From NCBI GenBank assembly GCA_018700655.1, contig JABIUG010000066.1:1-9637 (forward strand): a stretch of 9,637 bases of DNA, in the 5' to 3' direction. The stretch comes from Rhodospirillaceae bacterium (lineage in GTDB: Bacteria; Pseudomonadota; Alphaproteobacteria; SP197). Shown here piece by piece: positions 1 to 7,800 of this stretch. The notes under the pieces were generated by a model. The model ran no database searches and was not told the origin of the DNA. It was given only the letters and a program-made list of their open reading frames with translations. The translations under genes were made by a program, and so were the position numbers. Positions within the stretch are counted from its first letter, which is position 1. The number at the start of each line of letters is the position of its first letter.

Positions 1-2
1 CG

Positions 3-1481
3 GGCCTGCTTTCGGCCTTCATGAACAATGTTGCCGCCCTGGCGCTGCTCTTGCCTGTGGCCTTGCAGTCCTGCGCAAAGGTCGAACGCTCACCGGCACT
101 GGTTCTGATGCCGCTTTCGTTCGGCTCGATCCTGGGTGGTCTGGCCACCATGATCGGCACCCCGCCCAATGTGATCATCGCATCCTACCGGGCCGAGATT
201 GCGGGTGAGCCCTTTGCCATGTTCGACTTCACGCCGGTCGGCGGGCCGGTTGCGCTGATCGGCATTGTCTTTGTCGCCCTGATCGGATGGCGCCTGCTTC
301 CCGCATCCGTGCGCGAAAAGAACGTTCCAGCCGACCTGATCGCGATCGACGACTATCTGACCGAAGCAGAAGTCACGGAAGCATCCGGTGTGGTCGACAT
401 GCCGCTGCATGCGCTTGACGACAGACTGGCCGAACTGGACGCCCAGTGCATCGCCCTAGTCCGCGGTGGCCGCCGGCTGCTCAGTTCCGCACGGTATGTC
501 CGCATCCGCATCGGCGACGTCCTGCTCATCGAAGCAACACCCGAAGGGCTCACCGAGGTTGTCAGCAAGCTCGACCTGGAACTTGTCGGCGCGAAGACGG
601 AAGCCAGCGAAGCGTTCGAAACAGAACATGTCATGCTGGTCGAGGCGATCGTTCCGCCCGGCAGCCGGATGGAGGGGCATACGCCCAGCAGCCTGCGCCT
701 TGGCAGCCGCCACGGCCTCAATCTGCTGGCTGTCTCACGCCAGGGCCGGCCGATGCGAGGGCGCCTGCGCTCCCTGCGCTTCGAGGCCGGCGATGTTCTG
801 CTGTTTCAGGGCGAGCGTGAACAGGTCGCCTCGTCCATGGCCAATCTGGGCTGTCTTCCTCTTGCCGAACGCGACCTGTCGCTGGGTCAGAAACGCCGTG
901 CCTTGCCGGCTATCGGCATTTTTGCAGCGGCAATCGTCTCATCGGCGATCGGATTGGCGCCGATCACCGTGACCTTCTCGATCGCGATGCTGGCGATGGT
1001 CCTGCTGCGTTATGTCCGCTTGCGTGAGCTCTACGACACGATCGACTGGCCGGTACTGGTCCTGCTCGGTGCGATGATCCCGATCGGCGGCGCGCTCGAG
1101 GCGACCGGAACAACGACGCTGATCGCCGACCAGTTGCTCACCCTGCTGGCCGGGGCGCCTGCCCTGGTGCTCCTCACCGTCGTGCTGGTCATCACCATGA
1201 CGCTTTCGGACATCATGAACAACGCCGCCACGGCGATCGTCATGGCGCCGATTGCGGTCGGCATCGCGCAGGCGCTGGGGGTCAGCACCGATGCTTTCCT
1301 GATGGCTGTGGCCGTCGGTGCTTCCTGTGCCTTTCTGACGCCGATCGGACATCAGAACAACACGCTCATCATGGGGCCTGGCGGTTATCGCTTCGGCGAT
1401 TACTGGCGCATGGGTCTGCCGCTGGAAATCATCGTCGTGGCGGTTTCGGTCGGCCTTATTTCAGTGTTCTGGCCGCTTTAG
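3..1481 (+). CDS. SLC13/DASS-family permease with two TrkA-C (RCK_C) domains, 5'-truncated
   Basis: Inner-membrane secondary carrier of the SLC13 (divalent anion:Na+ symporter) family; members move sulfate, dicarboxylates or related anions, and the substrate here is not determinable. The frame is open to the left edge and already encodes GLLSAFMNNVAAL, a conserved internal motif, so the ATG at 21 is an internal Met and roughly 100 N-terminal residues are missing. Numbering from that Met: the first half-site MIGTPPN is at 44-50; two TrkA-C-like soluble domains span about 122-187 and 204-282 in the central loop; hydrophobic helices resume at about 296; the second Asn-Asn motif SDIMNNAAT is at 396-404; and TPIGHQNN, the inverted-repeat partner of the first half-site, is at 440-447. 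It ends normally at TAG. The twin RCK_C insertion is typical of a bacterial SLC13 subfamily of about 590 residues. The family call is firm; the ligand sensed by the RCK_C pair is unknown. Confidence 0.9.
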   Translation, partial: GLLSAFMNNVAALALLLPVALQSCAKVERSPALVLMPLSFGSILGGLATMIGTPPNVIIASYRAEIAGEPFAMFDFTPVGGPVALIGIVFVALIGWRLLPASVREKNVPADLIAIDDYLTEAEVTEASGVVDMPLHALDDRLAELDAQCIALVRGGRRLLSSARYVRIRIGDVLLIEATPEGLTEVVSKLDLELVGAKTEASEAFETEHVMLVEAIVPPGSRMEGHTPSSLRLGSRHGLNLLAVSRQGRPMRGRLRSLRFEAGDVLLFQGEREQVASSMANLGCLPLAERDLSLGQKRRALPAIGIFAAAIVSSAIGLAPITVTFSIAMLAMVLLRYVRLRELYDTIDWPVLVLLGAMIPIGGALEATGTTTLIADQLLTLLAGAPALVLLTVVLVITMTLSDIMNNAATAIVMAPIAVGIAQALGVSTDAFLMAVAVGASCAFLTPIGHQNNTLIMGPGGYRFGDYWRMGLPLEIIVVAVSVGLISVFWPL

Positions 1482-1572
1482 ACTAGATTGCGTTCAGGTC
1501 TCCGGACCACTCAGGATGCAATTGCGGCCCTATCGCGTTATTCCTCGTTGGCTTGAATGGGAATAAAGGCCA

Positions 1573-3258
1573 ATGGCGCTTGTTCACGGATTTGCGCTGA
1601 CCAATCTGCGCGGTGACGTCTTTGGCGGCCTGACAGCGGCCGTTGTTGCACTACCGCTGGCCCTGGCATTCGGTGTCGCCTCGGGCGCGGGCGCGATCGC
1701 GGGTCTCTACGGCGCCATATTTGTCGGCTTTTTTGCTGCCGTGTTCGGTGGCACGCCATCGCAGGTCAGCGGGCCGACCGGACCGATGACCGTGGTGATG
1801 ACCGCTGTCGTGATGAAATACGCCGGCGACCCTGCGGCGGCCTTCACAGTCGTCATGATGGGCGGCCTGCTGCAGATCCTGTTCGGCACGCTCAAGCTGG
1901 GCCGCTACATCACCCTCATGCCGTTTTCGGTGATCTCGGGTTTCATGTCGGGGATCGGCTGCATCATCATCATTCTGCAGCTCCTGCCCCTGCCCCTGCT
2001 CGGGTTCGAGGGTTCGCCGGGCGGTGTCATCGGTGCGATCGAGAAACTCCCCGACGTCATCGCTGATCTCAACGTGGATGCCCTGCTCGTCGGGCTGGCG
2101 AGCCTTGCCATCATGTGGCTGATGCCTGCGCGGCTGCGTCGTTTTCTGCCGCCGCCGCTGGCTGCCCTGATCGTGGGCACATTGCTGGCACTTGTTGTCC
2201 TTCAGGGTGCGCCGGTGATCGGTTTGATCCCGCGTGGCATTCCGATCCCGCACTGGCCGACATTTGACCTGACCCTGCTAGGCGACATGATCCAGTCGGC
2301 ACTGGTTCTGGCGCTGCTGGGCTCGATCGACAGTCTCCTGACCTCGCTGATCGCCGATAACGTCACCCGCACCCAACATGACTCCGACCGCGAACTTCTC
2401 GGCCAGGGCATTGGCAATGTCGTAGCCGGCCTGTTCGGCGGCATTCCCGGCGCCGGCGCGACCATGCGCACGGTGGTCAATGTGCGTGCAGGCGGGCGTA
2501 CACCAATCTCCGGTGCGCTCCATGCGCTGGTACTTCTTGCTCTTGTTCTGGGACTGGCCCCGCTGGCCGAGGGCATTCCGCTGGCTGTGCTGGCCGGAAT
2601 TTTGCTCAAGGTCGGTTGGGACATCATCGACTGGGATTTTCTGCGTCGGCTGCGGCGCGCGCCCCGCGGCGATGTGCTGGTGATGGCGACGGTGCTGCTG
2701 TTGACGGTCTTCACCGATCTGGTCACTGCCGTCGGTGTCGGGATCATCATGGCAAGCCTGCTCTCGGCGCGTCAGCTCTCCGAGATCCAGCTTTCCCAGC
2801 TGAGCATCGTCTCGAGCCACAATCTCGATGGCACGCCGCTCGATGATGAAGAGCGCGCGATTGCCGAACGGGTTGGCGGCCGGCTCCTGATCCTGCACCT
2901 GTCAGGGCCATTCAGCTTCGGTTCCGCGCGCGACATGATCAGCCCCATGGCTGTACACGGCGATTCATACGGCTTTGTTGTTTATGATCTCTCCGATGTC
3001 TCGATGCTCGACACGACCACGACGATGGCGCTGGACAGTCTGGTCTGTCAGGCCAGGGATGACGGCCGGCGTGTGATTGTCGTCGACCATGGCAAGGTCG
3101 CCGCCCAGCTCGACGACCTCAAGGTACTGGACCATGTCGACGGGAAGGACCGTTTCGACAATCGGCTGACGGCACTGCGCCATATCGACCGTCTGGTCAC
3201 GGAAGACGAGGCACACCAAAACCATCATCGGGCTGGTCAAGACGACGCTGCTGGGTGA
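1573..3258 (+). CDS. SulP-family inorganic anion transporter with STAS domain, BicA-like
   Basis: Inner-membrane anion carrier of 561 residues, the usual SulP length. The transmembrane core covers about residues 10-410: GDVFGGLTAAVVALPLALAF near the N-terminus, then GTPSQVSGPTGPM at about 61-73, GSIDSLLTSLIADN with Asp253 and Thr257, and GIPGAGATMRTVVNVRAGG. A cytoplasmic STAS domain covers about 430-535, with the phosphoacceptor-loop-like motif DLSDVSMLDTTTT at 472-484. From memory, Synechococcus BicA uses Thr69, Asp258 and Thr262 in its Na+/bicarbonate site; Thr69, Asp253 and Thr257 occupy equivalent motifs here, so Na+-dependent bicarbonate uptake is a plausible inference, with sulfate as the alternative. 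ATG 1573 is the only sensible start: an in-frame TAA lies at 1564-1566 and the family N-terminus follows directly. The Shine-Dalgarno is weak (GGGA at 1559-1562 or AAGG at 1566-1569). It lies 91 nt after the SLC13 gene, so co-transcription is possible but not shown. Confidence 0.9.
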   Translation: MALVHGFALTNLRGDVFGGLTAAVVALPLALAFGVASGAGAIAGLYGAIFVGFFAAVFGGTPSQVSGPTGPMTVVMTAVVMKYAGDPAAAFTVVMMGGLLQILFGTLKLGRYITLMPFSVISGFMSGIGCIIIILQLLPLPLLGFEGSPGGVIGAIEKLPDVIADLNVDALLVGLASLAIMWLMPARLRRFLPPPLAALIVGTLLALVVLQGAPVIGLIPRGIPIPHWPTFDLTLLGDMIQSALVLALLGSIDSLLTSLIADNVTRTQHDSDRELLGQGIGNVVAGLFGGIPGAGATMRTVVNVRAGGRTPISGALHALVLLALVLGLAPLAEGIPLAVLAGILLKVGWDIIDWDFLRRLRRAPRGDVLVMATVLLLTVFTDLVTAVGVGIIMASLLSARQLSEIQLSQLSIVSSHNLDGTPLDDEERAIAERVGGRLLILHLSGPFSFGSARDMISPMAVHGDSYGFVVYDLSDVSMLDTTTTMALDSLVCQARDDGRRVIVVDHGKVAAQLDDLKVLDHVDGKDRFDNRLTALRHIDRLVTEDEAHQNHHRAGQDDAAG

Positions 3259-3268
3259 TTCTGGCTCG

Positions 3269-3405
3269 AGAGCAATTCCTGATCTGAATGGATCATTCCA
3301 CGATCCATTCAGATCAGGTGAAGTTGCTCTAGCTCTATGAAATAGAGCAGATTCACACGTTCACGCGGAACAACGAAGTGATTCAGCGTGAACGTGATCC
3401 GCTCT
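3269..3405. repeat. Array of three intergenic palindromes (REP/RIME-like element)
   Basis: This fills most of the 173-nt gap between the SulP and nucleoside-transporter genes. Palindrome A: perfect 17-nt arms at 3278-3294 and 3302-3318 with a 7-nt loop, extended by AGAGCAA (3269-3275) pairing with TTGCTCT (3324-3330). Palindrome B: GCTCTAT (3332-3338) and ATAGAGC (3342-3348) around a 3-nt loop. Palindrome C: perfect 11-nt arms CACGTTCACGC (3356-3366) and GCGTGAACGTG (3386-3396) around a 19-nt loop, extended by AGAGCAGAT (3344-3352) against ATCCGCTCT (3397-3405) with one mismatch. B and C overlap. Each unit is bounded by AGAGC/GCTCT, suggesting a modular repeat rather than a chance structure. 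No T-run follows any stem, so a classical intrinsic terminator is unlikely, though A could still act in mRNA 3'-end processing. Only one copy is visible in this window, so the repeat-family assignment is inference. Confidence 0.7.
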
Positions 3406-3419
3406 GGGATTCTGGCACC

Positions 3420-3431
3420 GGGGGAGGCGAC
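3420..3431 (+). promoter_or_regulatory. Shine-Dalgarno that fixes the nucleoside transporter start
   Basis: A strong purine tract GGGGGAGG at 3420-3427 lies 4 nt before ATG 3432. The frame is open further upstream to a GTG at 3378, but that GTG sits inside palindrome C and the resulting extra 18 residues are polar and unlike any CNT N-terminus. The ATG at 3432 gives the normal hydrophobic start, so it is preferred. Confidence 0.75.
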
Positions 3432-4676
3432 ATGGCGCAAGTTCAAAGCGCGGCAGGACTGATTGCATTGCTGTTTCTGGCATGGGCCATCAGCGAATCA
3501 CGCCGGCGCGATGCCTGGCGGGTCGCCCTTGTCGGAGCATCCATGCAGTTCGTCCTTGCCCTGGTCCTGCTCAAGGCGCCGGTCATTGCCCAGGCGGTGG
3601 CAGCCGCGGGTTCGGCGGTAACGGCGGTGCAGGAGGCCACGAATGCGGGGACCACCCTGGTTTTTGGCTATCTCGGCGGCGGAGCTCTGCCGTTCACGGA
3701 ATCTTATGCCGGCGCGAGCTTCATTCTGGCCTTTCAGGCCCTGCCGATGATTTTGTTGGTCAGTGCCCTGACCGCCCTGTTGACCCATTGGGGTATTCTG
3801 CCCTGGATCGTGCGTGCCATCGGTTTTGTCCTGGAACGTGCTTTCCATATCGGCGGCGCTCTGGGCCTGGCCAGTGCCGCCAACATCTTCATCGGCATGG
3901 TCGAAGCGCCACTTTTCGTGCGCCCGTACCTGAAATCGTTCAGCCGCAGCGAACTGTTTGTCCTGATGACGACCGGCATGGCGACCATCGCAGGCACCAT
4001 GTTTGTGCTCTATGCCACTATCCTGGGACCGATCATTCCCGACGCGGCGGGCCAGCTACTCGTCGCTTCGGTGATCTCGGCTCCCGCGGCGATCTCTATT
4101 GCGGTGTTGATGGTGCCGGGCGACGGGACCAACACCGAAGGGCCGGTCATGCCCCTGCGCGACACCTCCAGTTCCATGGAGGCGTTGGTCAACGGCACGG
4201 AACAGGGCCTTCGCATCCTGCTCAATGTAATTGCCATGCTGATCGTGCTGGTCGCCCTGGTTTATCTGGTCAATGAAATCCTCGGCCTGTTGCCCGATAT
4301 CGCCGGCGAGGCAATCACTCTGCAACGCGCTCTGGGAGTCTTGCTGATGCCGATCAGCTGGCTGATGGGCATTCCATGGGCGGAGTGCGGCGAGGCCGGG
4401 CGCCTGCTGGCGACCAAGATCGTGCTCAACGAACTCGTCGCTTATCTCGATCTGGCGGCCCTGCCCGATGGTGCACTGTCGGAACGCAGCCGCCTGATCA
4501 TGCTCTATGCGCTATGCGGCTTTGCCAATTTCGGCAGCCTGGGCATCATGGTCGCCGGCCTCTCTGTCGTCGTGCCCGAACGCAAGAAGGAAATTCTGGA
4601 CCTTGGCCTGAAGAGCATCGTCGCCGGCGTACTGGCGACCTGCAGCACCGGCTGTGTGATCGGCATTCTTGGATAA
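3432..4676 (+). CDS. Concentrative nucleoside transporter (CNT/NupC family)
   Basis: Inner-membrane cation-coupled nucleoside symporter, 414 residues, full length for bacterial CNTs. Visible family signatures, numbered from the ATG at 3432: the N-terminal hydrophobic helix; MVEAPLFVRPYL from residue 156 (core of the substrate-site loop), followed by the conserved segment MATIAGTMFVLYATIL; the Lys-x-x-x-Asn-Glu site TKIVLNELVAY with Asn333 and Glu334; and CGFANFGSLGI with Phe364, Asn366 and Ser369. These line up with residues of Vibrio cholerae CNT that I recall as binding ribose and base (Glu156, Glu332, Phe366, Asn368, Ser371). The two residues before the first Glu are Met156-Val157 rather than the Gln-Thr of that protein, which may alter base preference. 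The gene stands alone between two non-coding gaps; no nucleoside catabolism gene is adjacent. The family call is firm; purine versus pyrimidine preference is unknown. Confidence 0.92.
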   Translation: MAQVQSAAGLIALLFLAWAISESRRRDAWRVALVGASMQFVLALVLLKAPVIAQAVAAAGSAVTAVQEATNAGTTLVFGYLGGGALPFTESYAGASFILAFQALPMILLVSALTALLTHWGILPWIVRAIGFVLERAFHIGGALGLASAANIFIGMVEAPLFVRPYLKSFSRSELFVLMTTGMATIAGTMFVLYATILGPIIPDAAGQLLVASVISAPAAISIAVLMVPGDGTNTEGPVMPLRDTSSSMEALVNGTEQGLRILLNVIAMLIVLVALVYLVNEILGLLPDIAGEAITLQRALGVLLMPISWLMGIPWAECGEAGRLLATKIVLNELVAYLDLAALPDGALSERSRLIMLYALCGFANFGSLGIMVAGLSVVVPERKKEILDLGLKSIVAGVLATCSTGCVIGILG

Positions 4677-4739
4677 ATGATTCACTGCCACACGATTGCC
4701 GCAGCCTTCCCCTAGGATCAGGCCCGGATCGAGTCCAAG

Positions 4740-4781
4740 CTGATCGCGGTCCGATCAGATTCTGCCGGCGGCGGAGCCGCC
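4740..4781 (+). other. Two small hairpins in the alpha-2-macroglobulin leader
   Basis: Within the 127-nt gap 4677-4803, CTGATCG (4740-4746) pairs with CGATCAG (4752-4758) around 5 nt, and GGCGGC (4767-4772) pairs with GCCGCC (4776-4781) around 3 nt. Neither is followed by a T-run. They lie 10 to 50 nt upstream of the Shine-Dalgarno, so they would be in the 5' leader if the promoter is further upstream. Short stems like this also arise by chance in GC-rich DNA, so function is unproven. No convincing -35/-10 pair was found in the rest of the gap. Confidence 0.3.
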
Positions 4782-4791
4782 TTGCGCTCCA

Positions 4792-4803
4792 GGGAGAGCT
4801 TCC
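4792..4803 (+). promoter_or_regulatory. Shine-Dalgarno of the alpha-2-macroglobulin gene
   Basis: GGGAG at 4792-4796 lies 7 nt before ATG 4804, a standard spacing. It supports this start, which directly begins a signal peptide. Confidence 0.7.
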
Positions 4804-7800
4804 ATGCGTTTCGTCATTTCCTTGCTCGCTTTGATGTTGGTCATCGCCTGGGACGCCACGGCAAACGAAACCGATGCGCCACGTGAACTCTGGATCGACA
4901 GCACCGAACTGCTGGCCGATCAGGACACGCCACGTTTCTGTGTTCAGTTCAACCGGCCGATCGATGTTGATGACTCCGTGTCGATCGATGCGTTTGTTCG
5001 GATCGAACCCGAAAGCGACACCGGCATCAGCGCCCGCCGCAACCTGCTTTGCATCGACGGGCTGAACCACGGCGGACGTTATACGGTGCGGCTTCTGGAA
5101 GGGTTGCCTGGAATCGATGCCAGGCTCATGTCGGAACAGACCCTGGATGTCGTGGTTCCCAACCGGGAGCCGGTCGTTGAATTCCCCAGCGGCGGATACG
5201 TTCTTCCTGCTGTCGGCAGCGCCGGTATCCCGGTCGAGACCGTCAACGTCGAAACGCTGGCGCTTAAGATTTATCGCGTCAACGACCGTTCCCTCGCCGA
5301 TGAACTGCGCAACGGCCTGGTGTTCGGCGATCTGTATGACTGGACCATGGGCCAGCTTGCCGACCAGAACGGCGAGCTTGTCTGGCAGGGCGAAGTCGAC
5401 ATCACCAACGAGCCCGAGCAACGCATCCGCACGGCTATCCCGGTCGCAGAGACAATCGGCAGCCTGGAGCCGGGAATTTATGCGGCGGCAGCGGTCGAAG
5501 CCTCGGTACTGGACCAGGAATACTACTGGTATGACTGGGCGACCCAATGGTTTGTCGTCTCCGACCTGGGTCTGACGGCGATGATCGGCGAAACCGGCCT
5601 TCACGCCACGGCCCGCGCCCTGTCCACAGGTGAACCGCTGGCAGACGTTGCGTTCGAGCTGATCGCCCGCAACAACGCGGTTCTCGTGATCGAACAATCC
5701 GATGCCGATGGGCTGGCTGCCTTTGATCCGGGCTTTGCACGTGGCCAGGGAGGCAATGCGCCCCGCGTTCTGATCGCGCGTCTGGGCGACGATTTTGCCT
5801 TCCTTGACCTTGAAACCGCACCGATGGACCTGTCGGATCGCGGCGTCGAAGGCCGCTTGCCGCCCGAAGCGCTCGATGCCTTCGTCTACACCGAACGCGG
5901 CATCTATCGGCCCGGCGAAACCGTGCATGTCGTCGCCTTGTTGCGCAACAGCGAAGCCATGGCGGTTCAGGATGTCGGTCTCACCCTGCGCCTGTTGCGC
6001 CCCGATGGTGTCGAAGCGATCAAGGATGTGGTCCCCGATAACGGCGGCGGCAGCCATCCCTGGGCGATCGTCCTGCCAGGCAATGCCTATACGGGATCCT
6101 GGACGCTGCAGGTGCTGGTCGGTGACGGCGACCCCGTCGGGTCAGTGCAATTCCTGGTCGAAGATTTCGTGCCGCCGCGCATCGAGTTCGAACTTTCAAC
6201 CGACCCGGAAATCCTGAACGCCGATGACGACGACGCCATGGCAACCGTTGACGCCGGTTATCTCTATGGCGGCCAGGCAGCTGGCCTGACCGGCGAAGCA
6301 AGCTTCAGCTTTGACCACGCCCGCGATCCCTTTAGCCGGGATGACGGTTATGAATTTGGCCTGATCGAAGAAGACCTGCCGGTAAGCTACGACATCGCCA
6401 GCTTCACGACCGATGCGGCCGGCGACGCCAGCTTCCCGATCTGGCTCGACCAGATCGGGAATGTCACAAGCCCCATCGACGTGACGGTCCATGCCCAGAT
6501 CTTCGATGTCGGCGGCCGGCCGGTCGGGCGCAACGCCACGATGACCGTGCTGAACAGCGACACTCTGATCGGCATCAAACCCCTGTTTGCAGAAAGCACG
6601 ATCCGATGGGGCGAGGACGCCCTCTTTGAAATTGCCGCCTATGGCAGTAACGGCGAGCGTCTGGCCCTTGACGGACTGCAATGGAACCTGGTGCGCGAGG
6701 ACTATGACTGGCGCTGGTACGACGCCGGTTGGCGCTGGGAATATCAGGGTTTCTATTGGGATGAACCGATTGCATCCGGCAGCCTTGATGCGCTATGCGA
6801 CGACGCCACGGTCATCAGCCAGAGCGTGACCTGGGGCCGCTTTCGCCTTGAGGTCTATGATCCCGCAACAGGTGCTGCGACCAGCGTGCGTTTCCGCTCG
6901 GGATGGCGCAGCACACCCAATGTCGCCGATGCACCGCCCGATCGCGTGACGGTGACGGTGTCAGATGCCGCTTACAAACCCGGCGACACCGCGACGCTCT
7001 TCATCGACCCGCCGTTCGACGCACGCGTTGCGCTTGCCGTGATGGACGACGGCGTGCGCGACATCCGTTTCCTTGATATTCCCGAGGCCGGAGCAGAGGT
7101 CGAACTGAAGGTCGATGCAGCCTGGACGCCCGGCGTCTATGTTGTCGCCACCGCCTATGGCGCACCCGACCCGCTGGTGCCGACGATCCCGCAACGCGCG
7201 CTCGGGCTGGCCTGGGTCGAGGTCGACCTCGAAGGCCAGCGGCTTGATATCGGCCTCGTTGCACCCGAACTGATCGAACCCGAAACCACCCTCACGACCA
7301 CAGTGACGGTCGAAGGGGCCGGCGACGGCGAAGAGGTCTTTGTGACCCTGGCCGCGGTCGATGACGGTGTCCTGCAGCTGACACGTTACGCCGCACCTGA
7401 TCCGCAGGACTATTTCCTGGGCCAGCGCAGTCTGGGTGTCGCCATTCGCGACCTCTATGGCCGCCTGATCGATTCTTCGGGCGCCATTTCGGGCATCCCG
7501 CGCCAGGGTGGCGACGCCTTGCAGGGTGGTGGACTGGCCGGCGCCCTGCCAAAGCGCTCAAGCCGTGTCGTCGCACTCTTCTCGGGCGTCTTGCCGGTGA
7601 TCGACGGCACGGTCGAAATTCCGCTCGATGTGCCAGATTTCAACGGTCGCCTGCGAGTCATGGCAGTTGCCTGGTCGCCACGGGGCACGGGGCAGGCCGA
7701 AACCACCGTGCAGGTCTCGGCACCGATCATTGCCGATCTCTCTCTCCCACGTTTCCTTGCACCAGGTGATCTTTCGACCGCAACCCTGGCCATCGACAAT

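Noticed and set aside
21..23. ATG at 21 as the true start of the SLC13 gene
   Set aside because: The frame is open to the window edge and the codons before it encode conserved family sequence (GLLSAF), so this Met is internal and the gene is cut by the window.
466..972. Overlapping + strand frame of 168 codons inside the SLC13 gene, and similar nested frames elsewhere
   Set aside because: Low-complexity Arg/Ser/Ala-rich translations out of frame with clear family proteins; coding shadows.
1482..1572. The 91-nt gap before the SulP gene as a site for a small gene or regulatory RNA
   Set aside because: Only a weak 4-bp GGTC/GACC pairing is visible. There is no convincing promoter, terminator or small ORF with a ribosome site.
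3278..3330. Palindrome A as a Rho-independent terminator of the SulP gene
   Set aside because: The stem is long and perfect, but it is AT/GC mixed and followed by TGAAGTTGCTCT with no T-run. It is better described as a repeat element.
3378..3431. Upstream GTG start extending the nucleoside transporter by 18 residues
   Set aside because: The GTG lies inside a palindrome, has no ribosome site, and adds polar residues unlike the family N-terminus. ATG 3432 has a strong Shine-Dalgarno.
4695..4719. A possible promoter TTGCCG ... TAGGAT upstream of the alpha-2-macroglobulin gene
   Set aside because: The spacing between the two boxes is only about 11 nt, too short for a sigma-70 promoter, and neither box is a good match.
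4546..6057. A 503-codon open frame on the minus strand opposite the nucleoside transporter end and the alpha-2-macroglobulin start
   Set aside because: It overlaps two well-supported + strand genes and an intergenic gap. Its product has no recognisable motif and looks like a GC-rich antisense shadow driven by third-position bias.
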